Below are positions 1-7,948 of a DNA stretch of 64,000 nt, one piece after another. The translations under genes and the position numbers were made by a program. This stretch comes from Phaeodactylibacter luteus (GTDB lineage Bacteria; Bacteroidota; Bacteroidia; Chitinophagales; Saprospiraceae), in assembly GCF_007993045.1 (NCBI RefSeq), contig NZ_VOOR01000030.1, forward strand, positions 1-64,000, given 5' to 3'. Numbering within the stretch: position 1 is the first letter of the stretch; each line of letters opens with the position of its first letter. The notes beneath the pieces were generated by a model. It made no database searches and was not told the origin of the DNA. It saw only the letters and a program-made list of their open reading frames with translations.

Positions 1-211
1 GATTGATTTGCTCAAACATATTCATAAAATGAAAAACCGGGCCAATATGCCAACGTTTGTAGATAAAGGTCATTTGCCCATCGACATTTATCGCTGCAAA
101 CCCCTCTGCGTCTGACAGGCCGCTGCCAAGATCAATTGCAAATTTTTCTTGTGCCTGTATAGCTGAGGCTCCATATAGCAGCAGTATCCAAAAGAATAAG
201 TGCTTAATCAT
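1..211 (-). CDS. Secreted protein, N-terminal part (runs off the window)
   Basis: The minus strand from an ATG at 211 stays open to the window edge and encodes 70 residues. It begins MIKHLFFWILLLYGASAIQA and then QEKFAIDLG, which is a clear Sec signal peptide with a cleavage site near Ala-Gln. The mature part alternates polar and hydrophobic residues (INVDGQMTFIYKRWHIG), as in the first strands of a Bacteroidota outer-membrane beta-barrel. That family assignment is inference because only the first strands are visible. I called this frame by translating the minus strand directly. The region between it and the next gene (212-382) shows only a short palindrome, gtgcaaaaattttgcac, at 313-329. Confidence 0.6.
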   Translation of the reverse strand, partial: MIKHLFFWILLLYGASAIQAQEKFAIDLGSGLSDAEGFAAINVDGQMTFIYKRWHIGPVFHFMNMFEQIN

Positions 212-382
212 GTTTCTTCATTTGAAAAGTGAGCCCACCGCCTGTATCGTGGGTAAAATCAGGAGCATTGGCTATAGACGTGCTCTATAATCGTATAAAT
301 TTAAACTGCCTTTGTGCAAAAATTTTGCACTCTGCCGTTTTTACATCATTTTTTTTGAATTTTTTAACAAAAGCCTACTAAA

Positions 383-640
383 TCACTCCTCTGACCCCGC
401 TTCACCCGGATAAAGCAGCCCGTGCAGGTCTCCCGGCAATGGCGTTTCATAATAATAGGAGCGGCGTTGGTCACAGTAGCTGACCTTTGCCCCCAGTTCT
501 CTCAGCGTTTTCAGGTAGTTGTAGATGGTACGGCGGCTGCAGCCAAAGCGGGCGGCGAGCTGATCGGAGCAGCCTGTGGCTTTGCGCTGGATCAGGCGAT
601 CAAGGCGGTCTAAGTGTTGAAGTTGAGCGATGAGTTTCAT
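383..640 (-). CDS. Small helix-turn-helix protein (HTH_11-like)
   Basis: This encodes 85 residues from the ATG at 640 (MKLIAQLQHLDRLDRLIQ). The core QLAARFGCSRRTIYNYLKTL matches the winged-helix HTH_11 domain found at the N-terminus of DeoR/BirA-type regulators, followed by a short wing (SYCDQRRSYYYE). No effector domain follows, so it is a stand-alone DNA-binding unit, a form common in Bacteroidota. The frame is open further upstream to 769, but the extra 43 residues are low-complexity and do not resemble the family, so I chose the internal start. Target genes cannot be read from the sequence. Confidence 0.65.
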   Translation of the reverse strand: MKLIAQLQHLDRLDRLIQRKATGCSDQLAARFGCSRRTIYNYLKTLRELGAKVSYCDQRRSYYYETPLPGDLHGLLYPGEAGSEE

Positions 641-971
641 ATTAGGGGTTTTAGGTAGTGCTGCGGAATGTACTTGGGGCTGTACTTTTGCAGCCACAAA
701 AGCTAACTGCGGAGCTGCCGCAACGAACAGCGCCTGATGGAAGCCTGAACGGTTGATCCAAGGCTGCACAGGCCAACAGGACAGCAGCCGCCATCTTATT
801 GAACATTGCTCAATTTAGGGCATTTTCACCTCCCAGACAAGGCCACGAGCCCTGCCCTGATTTGGCCAGTGGATGGATCTGTAAATTTTGACAGTTAAAG
901 GCTACGAACCAGAGAAGGCTTAAGCGTGGAAATACGCTCTTAATCCGGTCTAGTCGCACTAGGGCTCCGGT

Positions 972-1290
972 GGGCACCAACCGTAATGCCGCAAACTTCA
1001 GTGCCATGATGATGCCGGCCTAGCGCTGCGGAGGGGTATAAGAGCTTCTTGGGGTTTTACCCTTTGGGCTGCTCTTGCCAAATTTTGTCCTGCTCTTCGT
1101 TGTTCTTCGGTCACGTAGCTAAGGCTATGTTCCCTCAGAACGCCTCGATCAGGGCAAAATTTGGCTACGTTCGCTCCAAAAGCAAAATCCCAAAAAGCTC
1201 TAAGCCCGTTAGGGCCGAGCGGGCAGCGAGCCCCGGAGCATAGCGGCACCTGCCGTTGGGCAGGGGCAGGCCCCATCTTGAGGCGAGGGC
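972..1290 (-). repeat. Family-A hairpin repeat, copy A1 (interrupted)
   Basis: The left end GGGCACCAACCGTAATGCCG resembles the family terminal inverted repeat. The conserved core follows (gcctagcgctgcg, then gggccgagcggg, cagcgagccccgg and agcatagcggcacctgcc). The right end is not recognisable. The core is split after ggggtataa by a 159-bp foreign insert (B1) and resumes with taagcccgttagggcc. Other copies read straight through this point. A 14-base stretch, CTTGAGGCGAGGGC, just past the core recurs inverted next to copy A3 near 18782-18797. Confidence 0.7.
1042..1200. mobile_element. Family-B MITE-like element B1, nested in A1
   Basis: This is a 159-bp insert with long imperfect inverted ends. 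The left end reads GAGCTTCTTGGGGTTTTACC. The right end, on the other strand, reads GAGCTTTTTGGGATTTTGCT. The similarity continues inward about 50 bp on each side (GCCAAATTTTG in both arms). It is flanked by TAA on both sides (1039-1041 and 1201-1203), which fits a 3-bp target-site duplication. Uninterrupted copies of the host repeat have a single TAAGCCCG at this site. It contains no coding capacity for a transposase. Confidence 0.75.
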
Positions 1291-1468
1291 ATCACTGCGC
1301 ATATTTAGGGTATACCACAGCTCGAGGCGCATTTGTTCAGATTCGGGCTGCCTGCCTGCCTAAACCTCGGCAAAAAGGATTAATTTTGCGGTCTTTCCAG
1401 GAGAACCCTGGGCACAGGAACCAAATTTATTGCCCAATCGTAGGGAGCAATAGCAAAACCTTTCAACC

Positions 1469-3394
1469 ATGATCAACATCACTTTCCCAGATGGGAACGT
1501 ACGGCAGTACGAAGCAGGCGTGACCGCTATGGACATTGCTAAATCCATAAGCCACGGGCTGGCCAAAAAAGTCCTCTCCGCCAAAGTCAACGGCGATGTG
1601 TGGGACGCTACCCGCCCTATCTCCTCAGACGCTACGGTACAGCTGCTCACCTGGGACGACAAAGACGGGAAAGCTACTTTTTGGCACTCCTCTGCCCACC
1701 TTATGGCGGAAGCCCTCGAAGCCCTCTACCCCGGAGTGAAATTTGGCACAGGCCCTGCAACAGACGGCGGCTTCTACTATGATGTCGACCCCGGGCAGCA
1801 TACCATCTCTAGTGACGACTTCCCCAAAATTGAGCAGAAGATGCTAGAGCTGGCCCGCCATAAAAATACTTTTGACCGCAAAGACATCTCTTTAGACGAG
1901 GCCGTCCGCTTTTTTGAGGAAAAAGGCGATGAATACAAACTCGAGCTCCTCGAAAAGCGCAGGGCAGAGCAGGCGGACATCACCCTCTATCAGCAGGGCG
2001 GCTTCATCGACCTGTGCCGTGGGCCCCACGTGCCTGATACCAGCTACATCAAGGCCATCAAAATCACTAAAGTGGCAGGGGCATACTGGCAGGGGGACGA
2101 AAACCGGCAGCAGATGACCCGGGTGTACGGCATCACTTTCCCCAAGCAGAAGGAACTGGCCGAGTACGAAAAAATGATGGAGGAAGCCCGGCAGCGCGAC
2201 CACCGCAAGCTCGGTGCTGAGCTGGAGCTCTTCATGTTCTCTGACCGCGTGGGCCAGGGCTTGCCGATGTGGCTGCCCAAGGGCAACCAACTGCGCGACC
2301 GGCTGATGAACTTCCTGCGTGTGGAACAGGAAAAACGCGGCTATCAGCTCGTCACTACCCCACATATCGGCAAGAAGGACCTCTATATCACTTCTGGCCA
2401 CTGGGCCAAATACGGGGAGGACAGTTTCCACCCCATCACTACGCCAAAGGAAGGGGAGGAGTTCTTGCTCAAGCCTATGAACTGCCCGCACCACTGTGAG
2501 ATATATGGCCACCGGCCTCACTCTTACAAAGAGCTGCCTCTGCGCATTGCCGAGTTCGGTACCGTATATCGGTATGAACAGAGCGGGGAGCTGCATGGCC
2601 TGTCTAGGGTCCGGGGCTTTACTCAAGACGACGCCCACATCTTCTGCATGCCGGAACAGCTCAAGGAGGAGTTCCTCAGTGTGCTTGACCTCACCAAAAC
2701 GGTCCTTGCGCGCATGGGGTTTGAAAACTTCACCGCTCAGATCTCTCTGCGCGACCCGGACAACCCGGACAAGTACATCGGCTCCGATGAAAATTGGCGC
2801 AATGCAGAACAGGCCATCATTGAGGCTACAAAAGAAGCAGGCCTGACTACAGTGACCGAGCTCGGGGAAGCAGCCTTCTACGGGCCCAAACTCGACTTTA
2901 TGGTCAAAGATGCACTTGGCCGTTCTTGGCAGCTGGGCACTATTCAGGTAGACTACAACTTGCCCGAGCGCTTTGGGCTGGAGTATATCGGGGCCGACAA
3001 TCAGCCGCACCGCCCTGTCATGATCCACCGTGCGCCTTTCGGCTCTATGGAGCGCTTCATCAGCATCCTCATTGAGCATACCGGAGGCAAGTTCCCGCTA
3101 TGGCTGGCACCGGAGCAGTTCGCTATCCTTCCTATCTCTGACCGCTTCAACGATTATGCTAAAGGGGTTCAGCAGCAGCTCGCAGAGCTCGATATCCGAG
3201 GTTTTGTGGATGAGCGTGGAGAAAAAGTAGGCCGGAAAATCCGCGACGCTGAAGTCCGTAAAGTGCCGTTTATGCTGATCGTGGGCGAGCAGGAGATGGA
3301 GGGGCAGCAGGTCGCTGTGCGCAAACAAGGAGAGGGCGACCTCGGCGCTATGTCTGTACCTGAATTTGCCAGCTTCTTCAAAGCGCAACTGTAA
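1469..3394 (+). CDS. thrS: Threonyl-tRNA synthetase
   Basis: This class II synthetase charges tRNA-Thr with threonine in the cytoplasm. Its 641 residues match the full bacterial length. A TGS domain spans about residues 1-61. The editing domain follows, with the HxxxH pair H73/H77 (FWHSSAH) and the Cys-His pair C183/H187 (DLCRGPH). The class II catalytic core carries the zinc-binding MNCPHHC segment, motif 2 ([12 protein letters not shown]) and a motif 3 region ([11 protein letters not shown]). A C-terminal anticodon-binding domain begins at about residue 540. It is followed by a strong terminator and appears monocistronic. A long antisense frame overlaps it but has no family resemblance. Confidence 0.98.
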   Translation: MINITFPDGNVRQYEAGVTAMDIAKSISHGLAKKVLSAKVNGDVWDATRPISSDATVQLLTWDDKDGKATFWHSSAHLMAEALEALYPGVKFGTGPATDGGFYYDVDPGQHTISSDDFPKIEQKMLELARHKNTFDRKDISLDEAVRFFEEKGDEYKLELLEKRRAEQADITLYQQGGFIDLCRGPHVPDTSYIKAIKITKVAGAYWQGDENRQQMTRVYGITFPKQKELAEYEKMMEEARQRDHRKLGAELELFMFSDRVGQGLPMWLPKGNQLRDRLMNFLRVEQEKRGYQLVTTPHIGKKDLYITSGHWAKYGEDSFHPITTPKEGEEFLLKPMNCPHHCEIYGHRPHSYKELPLRIAEFGTVYRYEQSGELHGLSRVRGFTQDDAHIFCMPEQLKEEFLSVLDLTKTVLARMGFENFTAQISLRDPDNPDKYIGSDENWRNAEQAIIEATKEAGLTTVTELGEAAFYGPKLDFMVKDALGRSWQLGTIQVDYNLPERFGLEYIGADNQPHRPVMIHRAPFGSMERFISILIEHTGGKFPLWLAPEQFAILPISDRFNDYAKGVQQQLAELDIRGFVDERGEKVGRKIRDAEVRKVPFMLIVGEQEMEGQQVAVRKQGEGDLGAMSVPEFASFFKAQL

Positions 3395-3413
3395 TAAGGG
3401 CTGCGGACAGAAT

Positions 3414-3455
3414 AAAGCCGGGCACTGCCCCAATGGGTGCGCTGCCCGGCTTTTT
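3414..3455 (+). terminator. Rho-independent terminator of thrS
   Basis: A stem aagccgggca / tgcccggctt with a loop of about 20 nt is followed directly by a T run. It lies 20 nt after the thrS stop codon. Confidence 0.85.
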
Positions 3456-3741
3456 GCAGCCGTTCCTACATTATCCAGGATATATCCGCCTGTGGCCGAA
3501 CCCTTTAGGCGCCGTCTGAGTTCTTATAAATGGATGTGTTTGCCGCCATCTCTGCCAAAGTTTCAGCCCGGGTTTGGCACGCCTTTTGCTCTCAACACAT
3601 AGTAAAAATTAACATACTACTTGTGTTTCCGGTAGATTCCCCTTGTTTTAAGGAGGACATTGAAAACCTGATTGCCCATTTATTCGTAAACCCCATACTA
3701 GCCAGCCAAACAGCCGGCACTACATTGCAGAATCCCAATAT
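3456..3741. other. Gene-free stretch between thrS and the T9SS-tail gene
   Basis: I see no gene, repeat or recognisable RNA here. The open frames are short and lack family features. An AT-richer patch near 3600-3630 (aaaattaacatactacttg) may carry the promoter of the next gene, but no clear TAnnTTTG element is visible. Confidence 0.4.
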
Positions 3742-4077
3742 ATGAAGCACATTATACTCCTGTTATCCCTTCTCATCTGCAGCCTCAGCGTGCTCCCGGC
3801 TCAAACGAGCTTCCGGGGCAGCCCGCCAGCCACTGCAGCAAAAGTAGACCTCAAAGTCTACCCCAACCCTGCAATAGATTACATCAGCGTAAGCGATAAC
3901 GAAGCCGTCCGTCAGGTTGTTGTCTTCAGCCTTGTCGGCCAGCCCGTAAAATCCTTCAAGCCTTCTTTCAAGGAAGAGAAATTTTACGTGGGCGACTTGC
4001 CTAAGGGGATGTACCTCGTACAATTGAAAAACCAGAACGGCAAAGTCATTACCACACAACGCCTGCACAAACAGTGA
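3742..4077 (+). CDS. Short secreted protein with a T9SS type A sorting domain
   Basis: The 111 residues begin with a signal peptide (MKHIILLLSLLICSLSVLPAQ). Almost all of the rest is a type IX secretion C-terminal domain: KVYPNPAIDYISV, then VVVFSLVGQPVKSF, and PKGMYLVQLKNQNGKVITTQRL. In this domain family the YPNP motif, the G-x-P strand and the final K.V..L strand are diagnostic. There is almost no cargo between signal and sorting domain, so the protein may be a minimal surface protein or a remnant of a longer one. It is flanked by thrS and a shared terminator. Confidence 0.85.
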   Translation: MKHIILLLSLLICSLSVLPAQTSFRGSPPATAAKVDLKVYPNPAIDYISVSDNEAVRQVVVFSLVGQPVKSFKPSFKEEKFYVGDLPKGMYLVQLKNQNGKVITTQRLHKQ

Positions 4078-4095
4078 TCAACCTTCTAGCCGGCG

Positions 4096-4138
4096 GCTCA
4101 AAAAGGCGCAGCGGCTTTGCTGCTGCGCCTTTTTGAGC
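4096..4138. terminator. Bidirectional terminator
   Basis: A near-perfect palindrome, gctcaaaaaggcgcagc / gctgcgcctttttgagc, with a 9-nt loop has A and T runs on both sides of the stem. It sits between the convergent T9SS-tail gene and lpxD and could terminate both. Confidence 0.85.
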
Positions 4139-4170
4139 TACCGCTAAAGCTTATTCACCACCCGCGCCTC

Positions 4171-5106
4171 CTACTTCTCATAATAATTGGCATAAAACTC
4201 TGGCAAATGCCGCAACGCTGCCAGCTCACGGTAAGCCGTGCGGGCCTCCTTGGCCGGATAGCCAAAATAAACCTTCCCTCCTTCCAAGCTCTTAGACACG
4301 CCCGACTTGGCCAAGACCACCGCTTTCGCCCCTATCGTCAGGTTCTGTGCAATGCCCACCTGCCCATAAAGCACCACCTCATCTTCTACCACCGTGTTCC
4401 CGCCTATACCGACCTGAGCGGCAAACAGGCAGTTTTGGCCAATGGCCACATCGTGCCCGATGTGCACCTGACAATCGAGCTTAGTGCCCGCACCGATCAC
4501 GGTATCTCCAGATACCCCCTTATTGATGGTACAGGCAGCTCCTACCCGCACCCGGTCTTCCAAGATCACCCGGCCGCCAGAACGCCAAGGCTGATAGCCC
4601 TCCGCTGTGCGCTTGAAGTAAAAAGCATCCGAGCCAATAACGCTCCCAGACTGCACTTCCACCCCTTCACCTATCAGCGTGTGCTCCGCTATCGTTACAT
4701 TAGACTGTATGTAAGCCCCTGCGCCTATCTTTACATAATGCCCAATGATGACATTGGGCTCTAAAATAGCGGTAGGGTGCACCTCAGCAGTAGGGCTTAT
4801 GGCCACTGACTGTGGTGCAAAAGGGCGGTGCTGCAGTACAATCTGATTGTAAGCCTCGAAAGGGTCTTCGCACAAGATCAGCGCTTTGCCCGGTGGGCAG
4901 GCCGCACGCTCATTGAGCAGTATGATGCTCGCTGCGGAGCCTAGCGCCTTGCCAAAGTACTTTTTGACATCCACAAAGGTGATGTCCCCAGGCTGTACTT
5001 GATGGATTTCATTGATGCCAGTGGCTTCCAGTCCTGTGCCCCCAAGCACAGTCCCGCCAATTTGCCGGGCAAGGTCTTCCACAGGGATTGGGCTTTCAAA
5101 TTTCAT
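4171..5106 (-). CDS. lpxD: UDP-3-O-acylglucosamine N-acyltransferase LpxD
   Basis: LpxD adds the second acyl chain to UDP-3-O-acylglucosamine in lipid A synthesis on the cytoplasmic side of the inner membrane. The 311 residues start at MKFESPIPVEDLARQIGG. An N-terminal uridine-binding domain is followed from about residue 100 by left-handed beta-helix hexapeptide repeats (for example PTAILEPNVIIGHYVKIG and EDRVRVGAACTINKG). QVHIGHDVAIGQNC holds the expected catalytic His. I chose the start at 5106 because a TAnnTTTG -7 element lies about 27 nt upstream, which would exclude the longer frame opening at 5244. The gene stands alone rather than in the usual lpx/bam cluster. Confidence 0.93.
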   Translation of the reverse strand: MKFESPIPVEDLARQIGGTVLGGTGLEATGINEIHQVQPGDITFVDVKKYFGKALGSAASIILLNERAACPPGKALILCEDPFEAYNQIVLQHRPFAPQSVAISPTAEVHPTAILEPNVIIGHYVKIGAGAYIQSNVTIAEHTLIGEGVEVQSGSVIGSDAFYFKRTAEGYQPWRSGGRVILEDRVRVGAACTINKGVSGDTVIGAGTKLDCQVHIGHDVAIGQNCLFAAQVGIGGNTVVEDEVVLYGQVGIAQNLTIGAKAVVLAKSGVSKSLEGGKVYFGYPAKEARTAYRELAALRHLPEFYANYYEK

Positions 5107-5132
5107 AGCCGGTATTGTGATGGTGTATGCCG

Positions 5133-5140
5133 CAAAAATA
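5133..5140 (-). promoter_or_regulatory. Bacteroidota -7 element upstream of lpxD
   Basis: The minus strand reads TATTTTTG, which matches TAnnTTTG, 27 nt before the lpxD ATG. No TTG lies 19-20 nt further upstream, so only the -7 half is supported. Confidence 0.45.
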
Positions 5141-5285
5141 CCAATCTTAAGCAAGCGGCCAGGGGAAATAACACGATTTTTCCAACCCTCTTCCTCCCAC
5201 CGCTGTTCTAACCCCTGAAAACAAGCCCTGCCCCAACACCACAATGGGGGAGCTGCAGTCCGTCTAAACCCAAAACCTGCCTCCT

Positions 5286-5504
5286 ATGCCCAAGGGGATT
5301 GTACAGTTTTATATGCCCGAAAAGGGCTACGGCTACATCCGGGTGCCTGCTACCCGAGAGGAATTCTACGTGCACCGGCGCTACCTGCAACAGCCCATCG
5401 AAAAAGGGATGGCCGTCACCTTTGAGGTCCGCTCCGGCAAGCAAGGGCTGTACGCCGCCGAAGTCAAGGCCGCAGGGCCGCCCCGATACCACGAAAAAGC
5501 TTAG
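5286..5504 (+). CDS. Cold-shock-domain protein
   Basis: The 72 residues carry a single CspA-like OB fold. KGIVQFYMPEKGYGYIRV corresponds to the RNP-1 region (KGFGFI in classic CspA) and EEFYVHRR to RNP-2 (VFVH). The aromatic residues expected to stack on RNA are kept as Tyr rather than Phe. VTFEVRSGKQGLYAAEVKA matches the last two strands. Proteins of this family bind single-stranded RNA or DNA and act as RNA chaperones in the cytoplasm. The gene lies between divergent lpxD and the convergent ABC genes. The gap after its stop is filled by repeat A2. Confidence 0.85.
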   Translation: MPKGIVQFYMPEKGYGYIRVPATREEFYVHRRYLQQPIEKGMAVTFEVRSGKQGLYAAEVKAAGPPRYHEKA

Positions 5505-5524
5505 GGCCTAATGCCCAGCAAGAT

Positions 5525-5646
5525 GGGGGCCTGCCCCTGCCGCAAGGACGGGGCTCGCCCAACGGCAGGTGCCGCTATGCTCCGGGGCTCGCTGCCCGCT
5601 CGGCCCTACCGGGCTTGCCACCCCTGCGCAGCGCTAGGCCGGCACC
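5525..5646 (+). repeat. Family-A hairpin repeat, copy A2 (core only)
   Basis: Only the central core is present: ggggcctgcccctgccg, then gccgctatgctccggggctc, gctcggccctaccgggc and cgcagcgctaggcc. The second hairpin has a long variant loop (caaggacggggctcgcccaa). Neither terminal inverted repeat is recognisable, so this is a truncated copy. It lies in the gap between two convergent genes. Confidence 0.8.
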
Positions 5647-5687
5647 TCTTTTGCCCAATGGCAGCCGGCTCTCGCAGTACAGCCAAC

Positions 5688-6380
5688 CTACTGTGCAAAA
5701 TAAGCCTCCAGCTCTTGTAGTGCCCGCTCCGGCGCATCTTTGATGTCGCGCACCACCTGCCCCCTCTCCAAGAGCACAATTCGCTCACAGACCTCCGTAA
5801 CGTGAGCGAGGTCGTGGCTTGAGATCAGTACGGTAAGGCCGGCTGGCAAGTTGCGGATCAACTGCTTCAGGCGGATCTGAGAGCTCGGGTCCAAGTTCGC
5901 AAAAGGCTCGTCCAAAATGAGCACCTCGGGCCGGCCCAACAAGGCTGCAGCTATGCCCACCTTTTTCTTATTGCCCTTAGACATATTGCGGATGTACTTC
6001 CCGCTGTCCAGGATTTCCCCGTTAAAGAACTCAGCGAATGGCGCCAGAAAAGCCGATACATCAGAAGCATTCATCCCATAAAGCTCCCCTACAAAATGGA
6101 AGTACTCCTCGGGCGTCAGGTGCCCGATCAGGAAGCTGTCGTCAATGAAAGCCCCAGTATATGCTTTCCAAGCGTCGTGCCCAGCCACAGCCTCGCCTTT
6201 GGAGCGGACCTCGCCCGTATCTGCCCGGATCAGATCGAGCAGCAGGCTGAACAAGGTCGTCTTCCCCGCCCCGTTGTTGCCTACCAGCCCAAATCGCTCC
6301 CCGGCCGGGATGTCCAAATGCTCCAGCTGTAAAACCACCTGCTGCCCATAACGCTTGCTCAGGTTCTCGATTTGTATCAT
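5688..6380 (-). CDS. ABC transporter ATP-binding protein
   Basis: The 230 residues form a complete ATPase domain. The Walker A motif GNNGAGKTT is at about 34-42. The signature region is divergent (NMSKGNKKKVG), as in many export ATPases of the ABC-2 type. Walker B is VLILDEPFANLD and the H-loop is ISSHDL. It acts at the cytoplasmic face of the inner membrane as the motor of an exporter. Its start codon overlaps the stop of the upstream permease by one base (TGATG), so the two are translationally coupled and form one transporter. The substrate cannot be inferred. Confidence 0.93.
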   Translation of the reverse strand: MIQIENLSKRYGQQVVLQLEHLDIPAGERFGLVGNNGAGKTTLFSLLLDLIRADTGEVRSKGEAVAGHDAWKAYTGAFIDDSFLIGHLTPEEYFHFVGELYGMNASDVSAFLAPFAEFFNGEILDSGKYIRNMSKGNKKKVGIAAALLGRPEVLILDEPFANLDPSSQIRLKQLIRNLPAGLTVLISSHDLAHVTEVCERIVLLERGQVVRDIKDAPERALQELEAYFAQ

Positions 6381-7858
6381 CAGGTATCTTGTTTAAAATG
6401 ATCTGCTAAAATATATTTCCGGCTCGCCAGCTGCTGCGCTATACGCGCCATTAAAGGCGGCTGCAGCAGTATGCCTGCCAGCCCCAGCGCCCCGAGCACT
6501 GCTAGGCCCCAGCCCCAGCCCAATACCCACTGCAGCAGCAAATGAAGGACAACCGGCAGGAAAAAGGCAGGCAGGACCAGCAGGAACTGCGAAGCCCCTA
6601 CCCCTTCCCAATTCATAAACGCCCCTTTCTCCGGGTCTACTGCCCGGGTATTGTACGTGCTCAGGTAGAGGATGATATAAGCTGTTAGCCCTAAGTTGAC
6701 TAAAAAAGCCACGAGCACCAGAGGCAGCATCCGCCAGTCTACCAGCCCATACAGCAGGCACAATGCAAAAGTGACCGTATTGAACAGGACAAACAGGTAG
6801 TACTTGCCCTGTAGGTAGGCTTGCCAGGAAACCTTGCGCGACATCAGCAGGCCGAAGAAACTGCTCTCCCAGGCAATCAGGAACTGCCCATAAGTAGCCA
6901 TAGGGAAACAGGTGGCCATGAGGATGAACAAGAAGGCCATGCTCATGCTCCCCTTGTCCAAGTACTCTACCGCAAAAAATGGGTAGAACAAAATCGCGAT
7001 AGACATGAGGAGCATCGTCCGTGGCCGCCGGTTGCGCAGGATGTTCATCAGCTCCATTTCCAGGAACTGCCCTGCCGGGCCGAGCCGGCGCAGGGCAGCA
7101 ATGCCCGTACTGCTTTCCACCCGCTCCCGCCTGGCCTCTACCGTATCGAGGTAAGCATTCTTGCGTAATGCGGAGTACGTAAGCCCATAAGACAAAGCGA
7201 GAAGCCCTACTGTGCCCAACAGTGCTGCCGGCTGCTCTGCCAAGAGAGAGAAGTAGGCTTCAAAATAGCCCGAAACCGGCAGCACCTCTTTAAAATCCAG
7301 CCAGGCGAGGCTAGCCAGCAGCAGCAGCCCCACCAAAATGTACAACGGGCTGATGCTGAACTGCCGCTTCAGGTAGAAGGCCAGATAGTTGTTGGACAGT
7401 GCGAGCATCATCACCCCGGCTGACCATGCCAAAGCCGGCCCAGCACCGGGCAAAGTTTTGTACGCAAAGGGCAGCACAAAAACCAGGGGGAAGAGGTTGA
7501 ACACATTGAGCGCAGACCGCCCCAGCAGGTAGTGGAACAGGCGGCTGCGGGGCAGCGGCAACAATAAATAAGGTTTAATGTCTAGCACGGGGAAGCTCTG
7601 CATCAGGAAGCGCATGAGCAGACCGCCCGCCCAAGAGTAGAACAAAAGGCGGTTGAGCAGCCGGAAGGGGTCTTCATCCGGCATAGCTTCCGCCAAAATC
7701 ACATCTAGGAAATACCCTAGGGCGAGGAAGTTCAGCAGCAAATAGAGGGCAAACAGCCCTAGTATGATGTTGATCGCCAGCCCTCGCTCCCAAAACGGAG
7801 ACCGCAGCTGTGCCTTCCACCCCTGTAACCATAAAGACCGTATCATAAGCAGTTCCAT
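6380..7858 (-). CDS. DUF5687-type ABC transporter permease
   Basis: The 492 residues contain about 11-12 hydrophobic segments, starting after a short cytoplasmic N-terminus (MELLMIRSLWLQGWKAQLRS). Length, topology and pairing with a DUF5687-type ATPase match the Bacteroidota DUF5687 family, which I recognise by overall character and not by a single motif. It would form the membrane channel of the exporter encoded with the downstream ATPase (coupled by TGATG). The MELL/MIR double start leaves the first Met uncertain by five codons. The cargo is unknown. Confidence 0.8.
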   Translation of the reverse strand: MELLMIRSLWLQGWKAQLRSPFWERGLAINIILGLFALYLLLNFLALGYFLDVILAEAMPDEDPFRLLNRLLFYSWAGGLLMRFLMQSFPVLDIKPYLLLPLPRSRLFHYLLGRSALNVFNLFPLVFVLPFAYKTLPGAGPALAWSAGVMMLALSNNYLAFYLKRQFSISPLYILVGLLLLASLAWLDFKEVLPVSGYFEAYFSLLAEQPAALLGTVGLLALSYGLTYSALRKNAYLDTVEARRERVESSTGIAALRRLGPAGQFLEMELMNILRNRRPRTMLLMSIAILFYPFFAVEYLDKGSMSMAFLFILMATCFPMATYGQFLIAWESSFFGLLMSRKVSWQAYLQGKYYLFVLFNTVTFALCLLYGLVDWRMLPLVLVAFLVNLGLTAYIILYLSTYNTRAVDPEKGAFMNWEGVGASQFLLVLPAFFLPVVLHLLLQWVLGWGWGLAVLGALGLAGILLQPPLMARIAQQLASRKYILADHFKQDT

Positions 7859-7948
7859 TAATTTTTGACCTGCTTAAGATACGGCCTTTGCCTATTCTAA
7901 GTGTATGCACTCGATACAGCGCCCTGGTTTTTCGACTGAGCCCCGGGC

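Larger units (their letters stand above)
641..1468. other. 828-bp gene-free stretch before thrS
   Basis: I find no convincing gene here. The open frames at 810-1276 on the minus strand and 1049-1472 on the plus strand lie over repeat DNA and have no family resemblance. The stretch holds family-A repeat copy A1 (about 972-1290), with family-B element B1 (1042-1200) nested inside it. Positions 641-971 show nothing I recognise. The thrS leader contains taattttg near 1381-1388, which fits the Bacteroidota -7 element TAnnTTTG but has no matched -33 TTG at the usual spacing. Confidence 0.6.

Noticed and set aside
683-690. TACTTTTG as a plus-strand promoter
   Set aside because: It matches the -7 pattern, but there is no -33 TTG and no plus-strand gene for almost 800 bp, with repeats in between.
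998-1276. Small protein genes over repeat A1, and similar frames at other repeat copies
   Set aside because: The same peptides recur at each repeat copy in unrelated contexts, which points to repeat sequence and not to genes.
1892-3079. A 395-codon open frame antisense to thrS
   Set aside because: It lies wholly inside thrS, has no family resemblance or promoter, and long antisense frames are expected from the codon bias of G+C-rich genes.
4117-4764. A 215-codon frame antisense to lpxD
   Set aside because: It is a mirror of the hexapeptide-repeat coding region and begins inside the bidirectional terminator.
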